Shown here in pieces: positions 15,525-24,839 of a DNA stretch of 64,000 bases (positions are counted from its first letter, which is position 1; each line of letters begins with the position of its first letter). Below the pieces are notes generated by a model. The model worked only from the letters and a program-made list of their open reading frames with translations. It was not told the origin of the DNA and made no database searches. This DNA comes from Reddybacter sp041277045 (GTDB lineage Bacteria > Pseudomonadota > Gammaproteobacteria > Pseudomonadales > Porticoccaceae): the NCBI GenBank assembly GCA_041277045.1, contig JBGFSY010000004.1, positions 1-64,000 of the forward strand, written 5' to 3'. A program made the translations under genes and the position numbers.

Positions 15525-17183
15525 ATGAGTATGTTTTCTAAAAGTAGTAAAGGTAAAGACCAGTCCATACAGGTAATAACTCCTCAGCCTGATTTAATCG
15601 CTACTCAAAACTCAATGCTTGGCAGTGTGGATCCGCTTGCGGTGAGTGATGCTCCGCTTGATGGCGCTGAGCAAGCTGTGAATCTGCACGGACTACGGTT
15701 ATTGTCGGAGGGTGATTTTACCGCTCCTGACGAAGTGCGCAGTTGTGAGTCCGCGCAATTGACCGAAATCATCCGACAAAAGCTTGGTGATGCGATTGGT
15801 AAAACCCAGGTCTTAATGCACGAGCTTAACGGTGAAATAAAAGTCATTACTCAGCAGAGCAAGCAGCAGGTTGAATCGCTGAGCTGGGATACCGAAGACG
15901 AGCTGAAACGCACGCGGGAAATGGGCGATAACCTGAATACGGTGGCCGCTGCGGGTGAGCAGCTATCTGTCAATATGAAGGATATTTCTGCCAATGCGCA
16001 AGAGTCAAAAAACCACCTTGCCGAGGTGGTGCTGACGACTAGTGAGTTGTCTGCTGCCGCCAAAGAAATTGCTCAGAGAACAGAGCAAGGGCGGAAGATA
16101 AGTGCCAAAGCGGTGGACGATGCCGAAAAGGCGGCTAAACAATTTGCCGACCTTGAAGCCGCCGCCATCGAAATCAGTAAGGTGACGAATACCATCTCCG
16201 AAGTCTCGGATCAGACCAAGCTATTGGCACTCAATGCAACTATTGAAGCGGCGCGAGCAGGGGAGGCGGGGGCCGGGTTTGCCGTGGTGGCCAGTGAGGT
16301 GAAAGAGCTTGCCGCACAAACCAATGAGGCCAATGCGGGCATTAAAAGTAAGATCGCCATTATTCACGATGCCATTGCGTCGAGTGTGAGCTCAATACGA
16401 GAGGTGGCGGAAGTGATTGCAGAAATTAACGAAATTGTTTCTGCCATTGCGGCGGCTTCGGAACAGCAGTCATTGGCCACTTTGGATATTGCTGAAAAAT
16501 TGACTGCTGCCAGCACCGGTATGAGTGCTGTTAGTAGTAGTGTGGGTGAGGGCGCTGCGGCAACTGAGGAAATGAATGTCAATTTGAACTCAGCTGTGTG
16601 TTTGCTGGGCGATTCAATCCAGGGCATGAATAAGTTGGTGGAAACCAATACCGGGACTGCGGCGCAAAATTTCTCCCAGGCGACGCTGTTGGGTAATCGC
16701 AGTGCCGATGTGATTCATCTCTACGATGGTTTGAAAATTGATGAAAAGCATCGCAAGGTAGATCTATCGGAGAAAGGTCTATTTCGCTTTAGCCCCAAGT
16801 GGAGTGTGCTGGTTGAGCAAATGGACAGTGAGCACCAGAAAATATTTGCCTACTGCAATGAAATCCACACCATGATAGCGGCCGGTAAAAAGCAGGAAGA
16901 GGCGCTGCCAATACTCAAGGCAATGGCAAACTATACCGCCCATCATTTTGCTGAAGAAGAGCAAATGATGAAGTTTCACAACTATCCCGGTTTAGACCAA
17001 CAAATTAAAGCGCACACAGACCTGCTGGACAATGTTGGAAAAACTATTGCCACCCTAAGTGAGGGTGGCAAGGTCAATATGATCGATGTGATTGCCTTTA
17101 TCGTCGATTGGTTGACCGGGCATATTCAGCACGAGGATATTGAGTACGGGCGCTATTTTAAAGAGCGGGGTATTGTTGTTTAA
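15525..17183 (+). CDS. Soluble methyl-accepting chemotaxis protein with C-terminal hemerythrin domain
   Basis: A 552-residue transducer with no transmembrane helix or signal peptide, so it should be cytoplasmic. Residues about 100-400 form the signalling coiled coil with the conserved hairpin tip ISEVSDQTKLLALNATIEAA followed by RAGEAGAGFAVVA. From about 420 comes a bacteriohemerythrin domain: the di-iron ligands are visible in DSEHQKIF, YTAHHFAEEEQMM, AHTDLLDN and HIQHEDIEYG. Such domains bind O2 (or NO) at a di-iron centre. MCP-hemerythrin fusions are known (DcrH type), but those have membrane helices. The next gene, a GGDEF-EAL protein, begins 14 bases downstream, which suggests one transcript linking oxygen sensing to c-di-GMP. 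Confidence 0.88.
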   Translation: MSMFSKSSKGKDQSIQVITPQPDLIATQNSMLGSVDPLAVSDAPLDGAEQAVNLHGLRLLSEGDFTAPDEVRSCESAQLTEIIRQKLGDAIGKTQVLMHELNGEIKVITQQSKQQVESLSWDTEDELKRTREMGDNLNTVAAAGEQLSVNMKDISANAQESKNHLAEVVLTTSELSAAAKEIAQRTEQGRKISAKAVDDAEKAAKQFADLEAAAIEISKVTNTISEVSDQTKLLALNATIEAARAGEAGAGFAVVASEVKELAAQTNEANAGIKSKIAIIHDAIASSVSSIREVAEVIAEINEIVSAIAAASEQQSLATLDIAEKLTAASTGMSAVSSSVGEGAAATEEMNVNLNSAVCLLGDSIQGMNKLVETNTGTAAQNFSQATLLGNRSADVIHLYDGLKIDEKHRKVDLSEKGLFRFSPKWSVLVEQMDSEHQKIFAYCNEIHTMIAAGKKQEEALPILKAMANYTAHHFAEEEQMMKFHNYPGLDQQIKAHTDLLDNVGKTIATLSEGGKVNMIDVIAFIVDWLTGHIQHEDIEYGRYFKERGIVV

Positions 17184-17197
17184 GTGGGGCTGGGGCT

Positions 17198-19744
17198 GTG
17201 AGTGAAAGCAATGATACAGGGCTCGCACTACGCGCCATTCACCAGACATTGGGCGGCAACGGTGGCGAATTTTTTGACACGCTGGTGCGTAAACTCAGTG
17301 AGGTGCTGGGTTTGCGAGCAGCTTTTATCACCCACGTGTCGGGCGAGACTAGCGAGGTTTTTAGTGCCTGGCAGGATGGGGCACAGCTTGAAAGGTTTGA
17401 GGTTGATTTAATTGGTACGCCCTGTGAACAGGTGCTGGCGCATGCCAAAAGCCTGTATTTTGATAAAGCCTGCCAATGTTTCCCCAGCGCGACCTATCTC
17501 GCCCGCGTGGCACCTTACTGCTACATGGGTACACCCATTGCCGATTGTGGCGGCAGCCCGGGTACTTTAGTGGTGATGGCTGATAATGCGATAAAAAATG
17601 TTGTAAACGTGCAGCAGACCCTGGAAATATACGCGCAAATAATTGCGGGTGAATTTAAGCAACGCAGTTTGCTGAGTAAACTTGAAGCCAGTACTGAAAG
17701 CGTCCGAAAAAACTTTGCACAATCCCTCGATCCCCTGTTTTTTCACGACATTAGAGGTCATTTGCTGGAAGTGAATGATAGTGCGTTAAAGATCTTCGGT
17801 TACAGTCGAGAGGAAATAAAGCGCCTGGATTTTCGTGATCTTACACCCGGTGATGCCAAGACTCGGCGCATCAATAGCGAGGCCGTGAAGGCGGTTCTGT
17901 CCCGGGGTGTACACCGGTTTGAGACCCGTTGCAAAAATAAAGAGGGAGAATTGTTCGACTGCGAGGTAACGACCAGTTTACTCAAAATTGGTGGTAGAGA
18001 GGTCATGCAGTCACGTGTGGAAGACCTGAGTTCATTTCAGCGTGAACGAGCTGAGTTATTAAAACTCTCCAGAGCGGCGGAAGCGAGCTCCTCGGTGATT
18101 ATGATTACCGATATCAACGGGCACATAGAGTACGTCAACCCTAAATTCACCCAGCTCACGGGCTACTCTCGAGAAGAGGTGATGGGTAAAACCCCGCGTA
18201 TTTTAAGCACGGGGCAGGCCCCGCTGGATACTTACAAAGCGCTCTGGACAACGATTCTTGGCGGCGAAGAATGGCGCGGGGAGTTTCGCAATCGGAAAAA
18301 GAATGGCGATTTTTATTGGTGCCGAAACTCCATCTCTGGCATTAAAGATGAGCGTGGCCTGCTGAGCCATTATCTGGCGATTCAGGATGATGTCAGTCGG
18401 GAATACGAACTCAAGGAAAGACTCAGTTACCAGGCTTCCCACGATCTGTTGACGGGGCTTTACAATCGACATGAGTTTGAGCGGCGTACTGAATGTTTAT
18501 TGGCCAAGCTGCATGGGGAAAAAGCGGAGCACGCCATCTGTTTTCTCGATCTCGATCAATTTAAAGTGATTAACGATACCTGTGGCCACGTTGCGGGTGA
18601 CGAATTGCTGCGCCAGCTGGGCCCCCTGCTGCAGAGCGTGGTCAGGCAGCGAGACACACTGGCGCGGGTGGGTGGTGACGAGTTTGCCGTGTTGATAGAG
18701 TACTGCTCGCTAGACAATGCTGAACGTTTGACCAAGGCTCTGTTAAAAGCCTTGCAGGATTATCGTTTCAACTGGGGTGAGTCGACATTCAGGGTTAGTG
18801 CCAGTATTGGTCTGGCGGAGATCACGGAGGATGTCAGTGATTTGTCGACCCTACTTAAAAATGCCGATGCGGCGTGCTACATGGCAAAAGATTCGGGGCG
18901 CAACCGGGTTCATGTCTACTGCCCCAATGACCGGGAATTGGCTCAGCGGCACGGGGAAATGGAGTGGGTGAGCCGCATTTATCGGGCCATGTCGGAAAAT
19001 CAGTTTTGCCTCTATGCTCAGGCCATTAAATGCCTTAATCCAGGCGCCAATGGTAGTGAGCACTATGAATTATTACTGCGCATAAAGGATGACAATGGGG
19101 TGATGATAGCCCCCGGTGCTTTCCTGCCCGCAGCCGAGCGCTACAACCTGATAGTCGAGCTCGACCGCTGGGTGGTGACAGAGGCCATTCGAATGATTGA
19201 AGAGTATCCGACATTTATGCAAGGCGTAGAGTTTATCTCTATCAACTTGTCGGGTCAGACACTCAGCGATGAATCCTTTCTCGATTTCCTGCTGACAAGT
19301 TTGCAAAACGCTGTGCTTGATGGGGCAAAAATCTGTTTTGAAATTACTGAAACAGCGGCAATAGCCAACTTAAGTGTCGCTCAGGAATTTATTCAGGCAT
19401 TGCAGCGAATGGGCTGTAAATTCGCCCTTGACGATTTTGGTAGCGGTCTGTCTTCTTTTGCCTATCTAAAAAACCTTGCCGTGGATTACTTAAAAATAGA
19501 CGGCATGTTTATCAAGGAAATCGCCAGTGATGAAATCACCCGCGCCATGGTTAAATCCATCAATGACATTGGCCATGTGATGGGTATGCAGACGATTGCC
19601 GAATTTGTCGAGAATGAGGCAATTGAAGAGATAGTGAGGGAGCTTGGCGTCGATTATGCCCAGGGTTACGGCATAGAAAAACCCCAGCCCCTTAGCGATA
19701 TCCTGGCAAAACCCATTACACTAGATGGCAAAACAATAGAGTGA
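17198..19744 (+). CDS. PAS-PAS-GGDEF-EAL c-di-GMP turnover protein
   Basis: An 848-residue protein starting at GTG. Residues 1-160 look GAF-like. Two PAS domains follow (DSALKIFGYSREEIKR, and GHIEYVNPKFTQLTGYSREE with a PAC segment at about 290-400). The diguanylate cyclase domain has an intact GGDEF at about 491 and an RxxD inhibitory site five residues before it (RQRD). The phosphodiesterase domain starts with YELLLRI at about 623 (Glu kept, EAL written ELL) and carries DDFGSG at about 745 plus YLKIDGMFIKE. Both activities could therefore be functional. Gene order with the hemerythrin transducer suggests it is an output of, or partner to, oxygen sensing (inference). No membrane segment is seen. 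Confidence 0.9.
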   Translation: MSESNDTGLALRAIHQTLGGNGGEFFDTLVRKLSEVLGLRAAFITHVSGETSEVFSAWQDGAQLERFEVDLIGTPCEQVLAHAKSLYFDKACQCFPSATYLARVAPYCYMGTPIADCGGSPGTLVVMADNAIKNVVNVQQTLEIYAQIIAGEFKQRSLLSKLEASTESVRKNFAQSLDPLFFHDIRGHLLEVNDSALKIFGYSREEIKRLDFRDLTPGDAKTRRINSEAVKAVLSRGVHRFETRCKNKEGELFDCEVTTSLLKIGGREVMQSRVEDLSSFQRERAELLKLSRAAEASSSVIMITDINGHIEYVNPKFTQLTGYSREEVMGKTPRILSTGQAPLDTYKALWTTILGGEEWRGEFRNRKKNGDFYWCRNSISGIKDERGLLSHYLAIQDDVSREYELKERLSYQASHDLLTGLYNRHEFERRTECLLAKLHGEKAEHAICFLDLDQFKVINDTCGHVAGDELLRQLGPLLQSVVRQRDTLARVGGDEFAVLIEYCSLDNAERLTKALLKALQDYRFNWGESTFRVSASIGLAEITEDVSDLSTLLKNADAACYMAKDSGRNRVHVYCPNDRELAQRHGEMEWVSRIYRAMSENQFCLYAQAIKCLNPGANGSEHYELLLRIKDDNGVMIAPGAFLPAAERYNLIVELDRWVVTEAIRMIEEYPTFMQGVEFISINLSGQTLSDESFLDFLLTSLQNAVLDGAKICFEITETAAIANLSVAQEFIQALQRMGCKFALDDFGSGLSSFAYLKNLAVDYLKIDGMFIKEIASDEITRAMVKSINDIGHVMGMQTIAEFVENEAIEEIVRELGVDYAQGYGIEKPQPLSDILAKPITLDGKTIE

Positions 19745-19760
19745 GATGGGAGAGCGACAA

Positions 19761-20448
19761 ATGGCTAGGTTTGAAAATAAAACAGTCGTAATTACCGGTG
19801 GTGCCGGGGGTATCGGTTTGGCAGCGGGCAAGCTGTTTGCCCGAGAGGGGGCCAATGTGATGTTGGTGGGTTTGACAGAAGATGCCTTGCAGGCTGCAGC
19901 TAAAGCTATTGATGCGGGCGATAGGGTGAGATCAGCTTGCTGACGCGTCAAAGCCCGAGCAAGTACAGGGCTATGTAACAGCGACGCTGAAACACTTTGG
20001 CACCATCGATTACTTTTTAAACAATGCCGGTGTCGAAGGCGTGGTAGCACCGATTGTTGACTCGCCCATCGATGCCTTTGATCAGGTGATGGCGGTTAAT
20101 ATCAAGGGTGTGTGGCTGGGTTTGAAGTATGTGATCCCCGCGATGCTCGACAATGGTGGTGGCAGTATTGTTATGACACCATCAATGGCCGGGTTGAAAG
20201 GCACGCCGAATATTTCGCCCTATATCACCAGTAAGCACGCGGTGGTGGGCATGATGCGCTCACTGGAGAGCGGCTTCGCGCCGGGCCAGGAAGAGGCTGC
20301 CAAAGCCCAGCTTAGCCAAATGATGCCCATGGGGCGCTATGGCGAGCCGGAGGAAGTGGCCAATCTGATGGCCTTTCTGTGTAGTGACGATGCCTCGTTT
20401 TGCTCGGGCGGTGTGTCTTCCGCCGACGGCGGTGGCTCGGCAATGTAG
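19761..20448 (+). pseudogene. SDR family oxidoreductase, broken (frameshift and internal deletion)
   Basis: The start MARFENKTVVITGGAGGIG shows the NAD(P)-binding TGGxxGIG. The frame ends at TGA 19941-19943 after AIDAGDRVRSAC. From about 19939 another frame resumes ADASKPEQVQGYV, then FLNNAGVEG, the PSMAGLKGTP region with the catalytic Ser area and PYITSKHAVVG with Tyr-x-x-x-Lys. Right after HAVVG it jumps to MMRSLESGFAPG, so about 30 residues normally found there (ALE...RVN...PG...T) are missing in frame. The end SSADGGGSAM is normal. With two lesions it is unlikely to work. It lies 16 bases after the GGDEF-EAL gene. Confidence 0.8.
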
Positions 20449-20455
20449 CTGCGAT

Positions 20456-20941
20456 TTAATCCCTGAAATTATTAAACTGGAAAGCCTGGCCCAGGTCTGC
20501 TTCCCGCACCAGGGCCATGGCACCCTGTAGATCATCGCGCTTTTTGCCGGTGACGCGTATTTTTTCACCCTGAATAGAGACCTGCACCTTGGTCTTTGCG
20601 CTCTTGATGAGTTTCACGATTTTCTTCGCCGTGGGCTGATCGATACCCTGCTGAAAGCGGATAGCCAGTGAATAGGTCTTGCCAGTGTGCGTGCAGTCTT
20701 CGTCGGCATCAATGCTGTTGGGGTCAATCTTGCGCTTGACGATGTTATTACTGACAATGTCGAGCATTTGGCGGCATTGAAAGTCCGACTCGGCCGAGAC
20801 AGTAATCACATCATCTTTTAAATCAATACTGGCTTTAACACCGCGAAAGTCAAAGCGGGTGGCGAGCTCGCGCTCGGCGTTTTCCGCAGCATTGCGGATT
20901 TCGGTTGACTCGACTTCGGAGACCATATCAAAAGAGGGCAT
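20456..20941 (-). CDS. yajQ: YajQ family nucleotide-binding protein
   Basis: A 161-residue UPF0234/YajQ protein from the ATG at 20941 with AGGAAT eight bases upstream. The family opening MPSFDMVSEVES is present, followed by RFDFRGVKAS, SDFQCRQMLDIV and the end AFQFNNFRD. YajQ proteins bind nucleotides, and in Xanthomonas the homologue binds c-di-GMP and works with a LysR-type regulator. Here it is set among c-di-GMP synthesis and breakdown genes, which fits that role but is not proof. It converges on the broken SDR gene with only 7 bases between. Confidence 0.92.
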   Translation of the reverse strand: MPSFDMVSEVESTEIRNAAENAERELATRFDFRGVKASIDLKDDVITVSAESDFQCRQMLDIVSNNIVKRKIDPNSIDADEDCTHTGKTYSLAIRFQQGIDQPTAKKIVKLIKSAKTKVQVSIQGEKIRVTGKKRDDLQGAMALVREADLGQAFQFNNFRD

Positions 20942-21127
20942 TGGGCTATTCCTAATGTTTGTTGCGACGTTGACTGGGCGCCAGTCTACTAAAAGACCGC
21001 CAGTCCACAAAATAGAAAGTTGAGGTTTGGTGGCGAGGTATTTGCTTGTGTCGCCCGTTCCCGACGACTATATTTACGCTCATTACGGTTGTAAACCCCT
21101 ACTACACTTACGCAGGCAACGAAGACC

Positions 21128-23215
21128 ATGGCAGACGATAAACAGGCCATAGATGAATGGAAAACCAAATACTTTGACCAGCTGGAAAGGCTTGAGATAA
21201 AGGAGGCTGGTTGGGAGCAGTTAGAGGCGACGTTAAAACGAGCTGTTGGGCGTTTAAGTATTGCTGCAGAGGGACAGAATGAAGGGCTTGATGGCTGTCT
21301 TGACAGGTTGCGCGGATCAATCAAGCGCAATGTAAGTCATCAGTATTTAGAGCTAATTATTGATGATATATCGGCGATATTGGCAAAGCTTGAAGAAAAG
21401 AAATCGGGGCCGGGTCGAGAAGTTACAAGCGCACTGTTACAGCTGGTTGAAAGTTTGAACTTTCCCGATAATCAGCAGAAAGCCTGTAAAAAAATCATTA
21501 AAAAGCTGGAAAAATCAAATGATAGCCAGCGAGATATTTTGTTAGCTGACACGGCTGGTTTTTTAAGCTTAGCAATAGACCATGACGCTGATAGTAACAG
21601 CAACCCATCACTTTTGGGCCGAGTATTATCGATTAAGCCCGCTGAAAAAAATCGGCCTAAACAACCTGAAAGCCAGCGTTCACCTGCAACTCAATTATCC
21701 GATACGGGCCTGCCTGATATAACGCAGCTGGTATTGGTTCTGCATGAATTCCTGGCAGGTCTACCCTGGCCAGAGATAGAAAGTCAGCAGTTTGATGTGG
21801 GTCTCGCGGCAATCAAAGCAGTAAAAAACATCGGTCAATTACAGTCGGCGATTCGTCAGCTCGAAAATATTACCAATGATTGGCCCGGTGAAAAAGCAGG
21901 GGAAGATAAAGTCCCCAGATTTATCGTCTATAAAGACTGCCTCATCGATCTTATCGACGCTCTGGGTAGTGAAGAGGCAAACAGTGATTTTGGCACCTTG
22001 AAAGCCAGTGTACAACTTGCGGATGAAGATGATGCTCTGGAGGAATTGACCCGGCAGTTGTCGAGCCTACTGCTTAATCCCTCGCTTAATTTTGAGTCTT
22101 ACCAGATAAAAAATGCGGGTGTAGATGAACACCTATTAGGAAATCCTGAAGTACTTCAGCCGACGATACAGGAGTTGTTAATTCGTCTTATTGAGCAGCT
22201 TATTGTGCCCAAAAGTCTGGAGGAAGATGCTGGCCGGGTTAAGAAAAATCTTGAAAATAAAGCTAACCCTGCGGACTGGAAGCAGCTTTTAAAAGATGTG
22301 GCCAACCTGATCAACTCAATACGCCTCAGTATGCAGGCTGAAAAACATGAGTTTCAGGATTTTTTACAACAGGTGACCGATCGCCTGAAAGATATGGATG
22401 AATTTCTGGAATCTGAAACCACTAAACTGGAAAGTGCTCAGAATGATGGTCAGAGATTTGATGATGATATTCAGAGTAATGTGAGTACTATTCGTGATGA
22501 TATTAATCAGGCAACAGGATTACCGCAGTTAAAGACTTTGGTTGATACAAAGCTTGAGCTTATTTCTGAACATATCAACACTTACCGGGTGGCAGAACAA
22601 AAGCGGGTTGAACAATCCAGAGATGACGTTGAATCCATGCACAAGCGTATGCAGGCTTTGGAGCAGGAAACAGAATCCCTTAAAAAGGTCATCGTCGAAA
22701 AAAACCAACAAGCCATGTTCGATGCTCTGACCAAGGTGCCGAATCGTTTGTTTTATGAGCAGAAAATAGAAGAAGAGTTTGCGCGCTGGCAGCGTATGGA
22801 TTCCCCTTTAACACTTGCCGTTTGGGATATTGACTTCTTTAAAAAAATAAATGATAACTTCGGCCATAAAGCGGGCGATAAAGTTCTGGAAACTATCGCG
22901 CAATTACTCAATAAGCGTATTCGTAAAACTGATTTTTTTGCCCGCTATGGGGGTGAAGAATTCGTTATGTTACTGCCAGATACCGAAGCTCAGGAGGCGC
23001 TTAAGTTAGCGGATGGCTTGCGGGAGAGTATTGAAAAGTGCAGCTTTCATTATCGCGGAGAAGATGTGCGTGTTACTGCGTCCTGCGGTTTGAGTAGCTT
23101 TAGTCAAGGCGATAAGGTCGACCAGATTTTTGAGCGAGCCGATAAGGCTTTGTATGAGGCGAAGAAAAATGGTCGGAACCGATGTGTGCTTTCTGCAGAC
23201 CATGAAACTGATTAA
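21128..23215 (+). CDS. GGDEF diguanylate cyclase with long helical N-terminus
   Basis: A 695-residue protein. The first 530 residues are mostly helical with coiled-coil character (for instance KRMQALEQETESLKKVIVEK just before the catalytic domain) and show no known sensor. They resemble the N-terminus of pseudomonad cytosolic cyclases that begin D-E-W-K. The C-terminal domain is a complete cyclase: DALTKVPNRLFYEQKI, the metal-binding WDIDFFKKINDNFGHKAGD, RYGGEEF at about 607 and a RKTD inhibitory site five residues before it. The product should be c-di-GMP. No transmembrane helix is present. It is a single gene with its own upstream gap, divergent from yajQ. Confidence 0.88.
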   Translation: MADDKQAIDEWKTKYFDQLERLEIKEAGWEQLEATLKRAVGRLSIAAEGQNEGLDGCLDRLRGSIKRNVSHQYLELIIDDISAILAKLEEKKSGPGREVTSALLQLVESLNFPDNQQKACKKIIKKLEKSNDSQRDILLADTAGFLSLAIDHDADSNSNPSLLGRVLSIKPAEKNRPKQPESQRSPATQLSDTGLPDITQLVLVLHEFLAGLPWPEIESQQFDVGLAAIKAVKNIGQLQSAIRQLENITNDWPGEKAGEDKVPRFIVYKDCLIDLIDALGSEEANSDFGTLKASVQLADEDDALEELTRQLSSLLLNPSLNFESYQIKNAGVDEHLLGNPEVLQPTIQELLIRLIEQLIVPKSLEEDAGRVKKNLENKANPADWKQLLKDVANLINSIRLSMQAEKHEFQDFLQQVTDRLKDMDEFLESETTKLESAQNDGQRFDDDIQSNVSTIRDDINQATGLPQLKTLVDTKLELISEHINTYRVAEQKRVEQSRDDVESMHKRMQALEQETESLKKVIVEKNQQAMFDALTKVPNRLFYEQKIEEEFARWQRMDSPLTLAVWDIDFFKKINDNFGHKAGDKVLETIAQLLNKRIRKTDFFARYGGEEFVMLLPDTEAQEALKLADGLRESIEKCSFHYRGEDVRVTASCGLSSFSQGDKVDQIFERADKALYEAKKNGRNRCVLSADHETD

Positions 23216-23387
23216 ACACTTCGTCTTTGATGAGTATACCCGCGAGGCTAGGTAGCGCACGGCGGATCAATAATGGGTAGTGATATGTTAACTGACTCAC
23301 ACCCTTTCTACGTTTTTTCGACGATAATCGCTCCCAGTAGGCATGTAATTCGCTGTAGTTAGTTTAAAACATATACGGATAGGCTTG

Positions 23388-24725
23388 ATGGACGATAAAT
23401 CAAAAGACTCGACCAAGAGCGCTCGACCAGAGTTAGGTGCCAAGGTGGGTAATCTTGTGCGAGTCGATATTGGCCAACTACAGATGGGAATGTATGTCGC
23501 TGAACTGGATCGCCCCTGGTTAGAGACGCCATTTCTCATGCAGGGCTTTAAGTTACGCAATAAGGCCCAGCTGCGAACATTGGAAAAATTTTGCGAGTAT
23601 GTCTACATACGCAGTCAGTTGGCGGCACCTAAAAAGCAGCCTCAGACCGTCGTCAAAACTCAAGCCCCGAAACTGACCCGCAAGGCTAACAAGGGCACGA
23701 TGCTCAAGCATACGGGCCGTGTAAAGACGGAGCAAAAAAGACGAATTGCTCGCTCTCGTCCAGCTCATGGAATAACATTGCCGGTACTTGAAGAGTATCC
23801 GGTTGCCGAGCTAGCGTATCGCAAGGGTAAGTCCGAGATTAAAAAAATTCTGCACTCGGCCCAGTTTGGGCAGATACTCGACACAGAAGCTGCAGAAAAC
23901 GTGGTGTACAGCTGTGTTGAAAGTATGCTGCGTAATCCAAATGCGATGATCTGGATGAGCAAAATAAAACACGAAAACGAATATGTAGCAGAACATTGTC
24001 TAAACGTTTGTATTCTCGCCATCGCATTTGGTCGCCACCTTAATTTTGATGAAACAGAACTGCAGGTGCTCGGTCTTTGCGGTTTACTCCATGACGTTGG
24101 GACGGTGAGAACGCCAAAGGTTATTCTTAATAAGCGTGGCGCGCTGACAGACGAAGAATTTCTTGTCATGACGCAGCACACTATCGAGGGACATAAGCTG
24201 CTTAAAGCGGATGGAGGGGCTTCGCCGCTCTCGATTGATGTTGCGCTCAACCATCATGAAAGGCCTGATGGTAAGGGTTATCCTCGAGGTTTGAAGGCCG
24301 GGGAGATTTCTGAGTATGCGCGGATTATAGCCATTATTGACGCTTATGATGCTATGACCAGTGAACGCTGTTATTCGGAAGCGGTATCGCCAGTCGATGC
24401 ACAGAAAGAAATCTACCAAAGTCGTGGTAAGCAGTTTGATGAAGAATATGCCCTGGCGTTTATGCAGGCCATTGGCCCCTACCCCCCAGGCACGGTGCTG
24501 GAATTGCGCAATGGTATGGTTGGTATCGTGTTGACGGGACACCTTAAATCCCGTCACTTGCCGACCGTCATTTTGTCGCGAGATGCTGATAAGCAAATCA
24601 TCGACGATAAAATCATAGACCTTTCTTTAACTGACGGTGGAAAGTTGGGCAAAGAGTTTTTAGTTAAGCGAACTCTGCCTGACGGCTCTTTTGGCGTTAG
24701 CGTTAAAAATTATAAACTTGGATAA
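23388..24725 (+). CDS. HD-GYP domain c-di-GMP phosphodiesterase
   Basis: A 445-residue protein. The ATG at 23388 is chosen over the TTG just before it, as it has AGG at proper spacing. The N-terminus is a DUF3391 domain (VRVDIGQLQMGMYVAELDRP ... FKLRNKAQLRTLEKFCEYV). After a basic linker (about 85-125) comes the HD-GYP domain: EHCLNVCILAIAFGRHL, LCGLLHDVGTVRTPKVI with HD at about 234-235, TQHTIEGHKLL, LNHHERPDGKGYPRGL with GYP at about 296, and IIDAYDAMTSERCY. It should hydrolyse c-di-GMP to GMP. It follows a cyclase gene with a gap of about 170 bases and completes a local c-di-GMP set. Confidence 0.9.
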   Translation: MDDKSKDSTKSARPELGAKVGNLVRVDIGQLQMGMYVAELDRPWLETPFLMQGFKLRNKAQLRTLEKFCEYVYIRSQLAAPKKQPQTVVKTQAPKLTRKANKGTMLKHTGRVKTEQKRRIARSRPAHGITLPVLEEYPVAELAYRKGKSEIKKILHSAQFGQILDTEAAENVVYSCVESMLRNPNAMIWMSKIKHENEYVAEHCLNVCILAIAFGRHLNFDETELQVLGLCGLLHDVGTVRTPKVILNKRGALTDEEFLVMTQHTIEGHKLLKADGGASPLSIDVALNHHERPDGKGYPRGLKAGEISEYARIIAIIDAYDAMTSERCYSEAVSPVDAQKEIYQSRGKQFDEEYALAFMQAIGPYPPGTVLELRNGMVGIVLTGHLKSRHLPTVILSRDADKQIIDDKIIDLSLTDGGKLGKEFLVKRTLPDGSFGVSVKNYKLG

Positions 24726-24839
24726 ATTGATAATCCTCTGGCTTAAAATGTCGTGTTCTGTTGTCAAGGCCCTTTTAAAAGATGGTGTTTTTGATCAATT
24801 CATAAATCCGTATTTGATGGTTAAAAGTATTAAGTTTCT

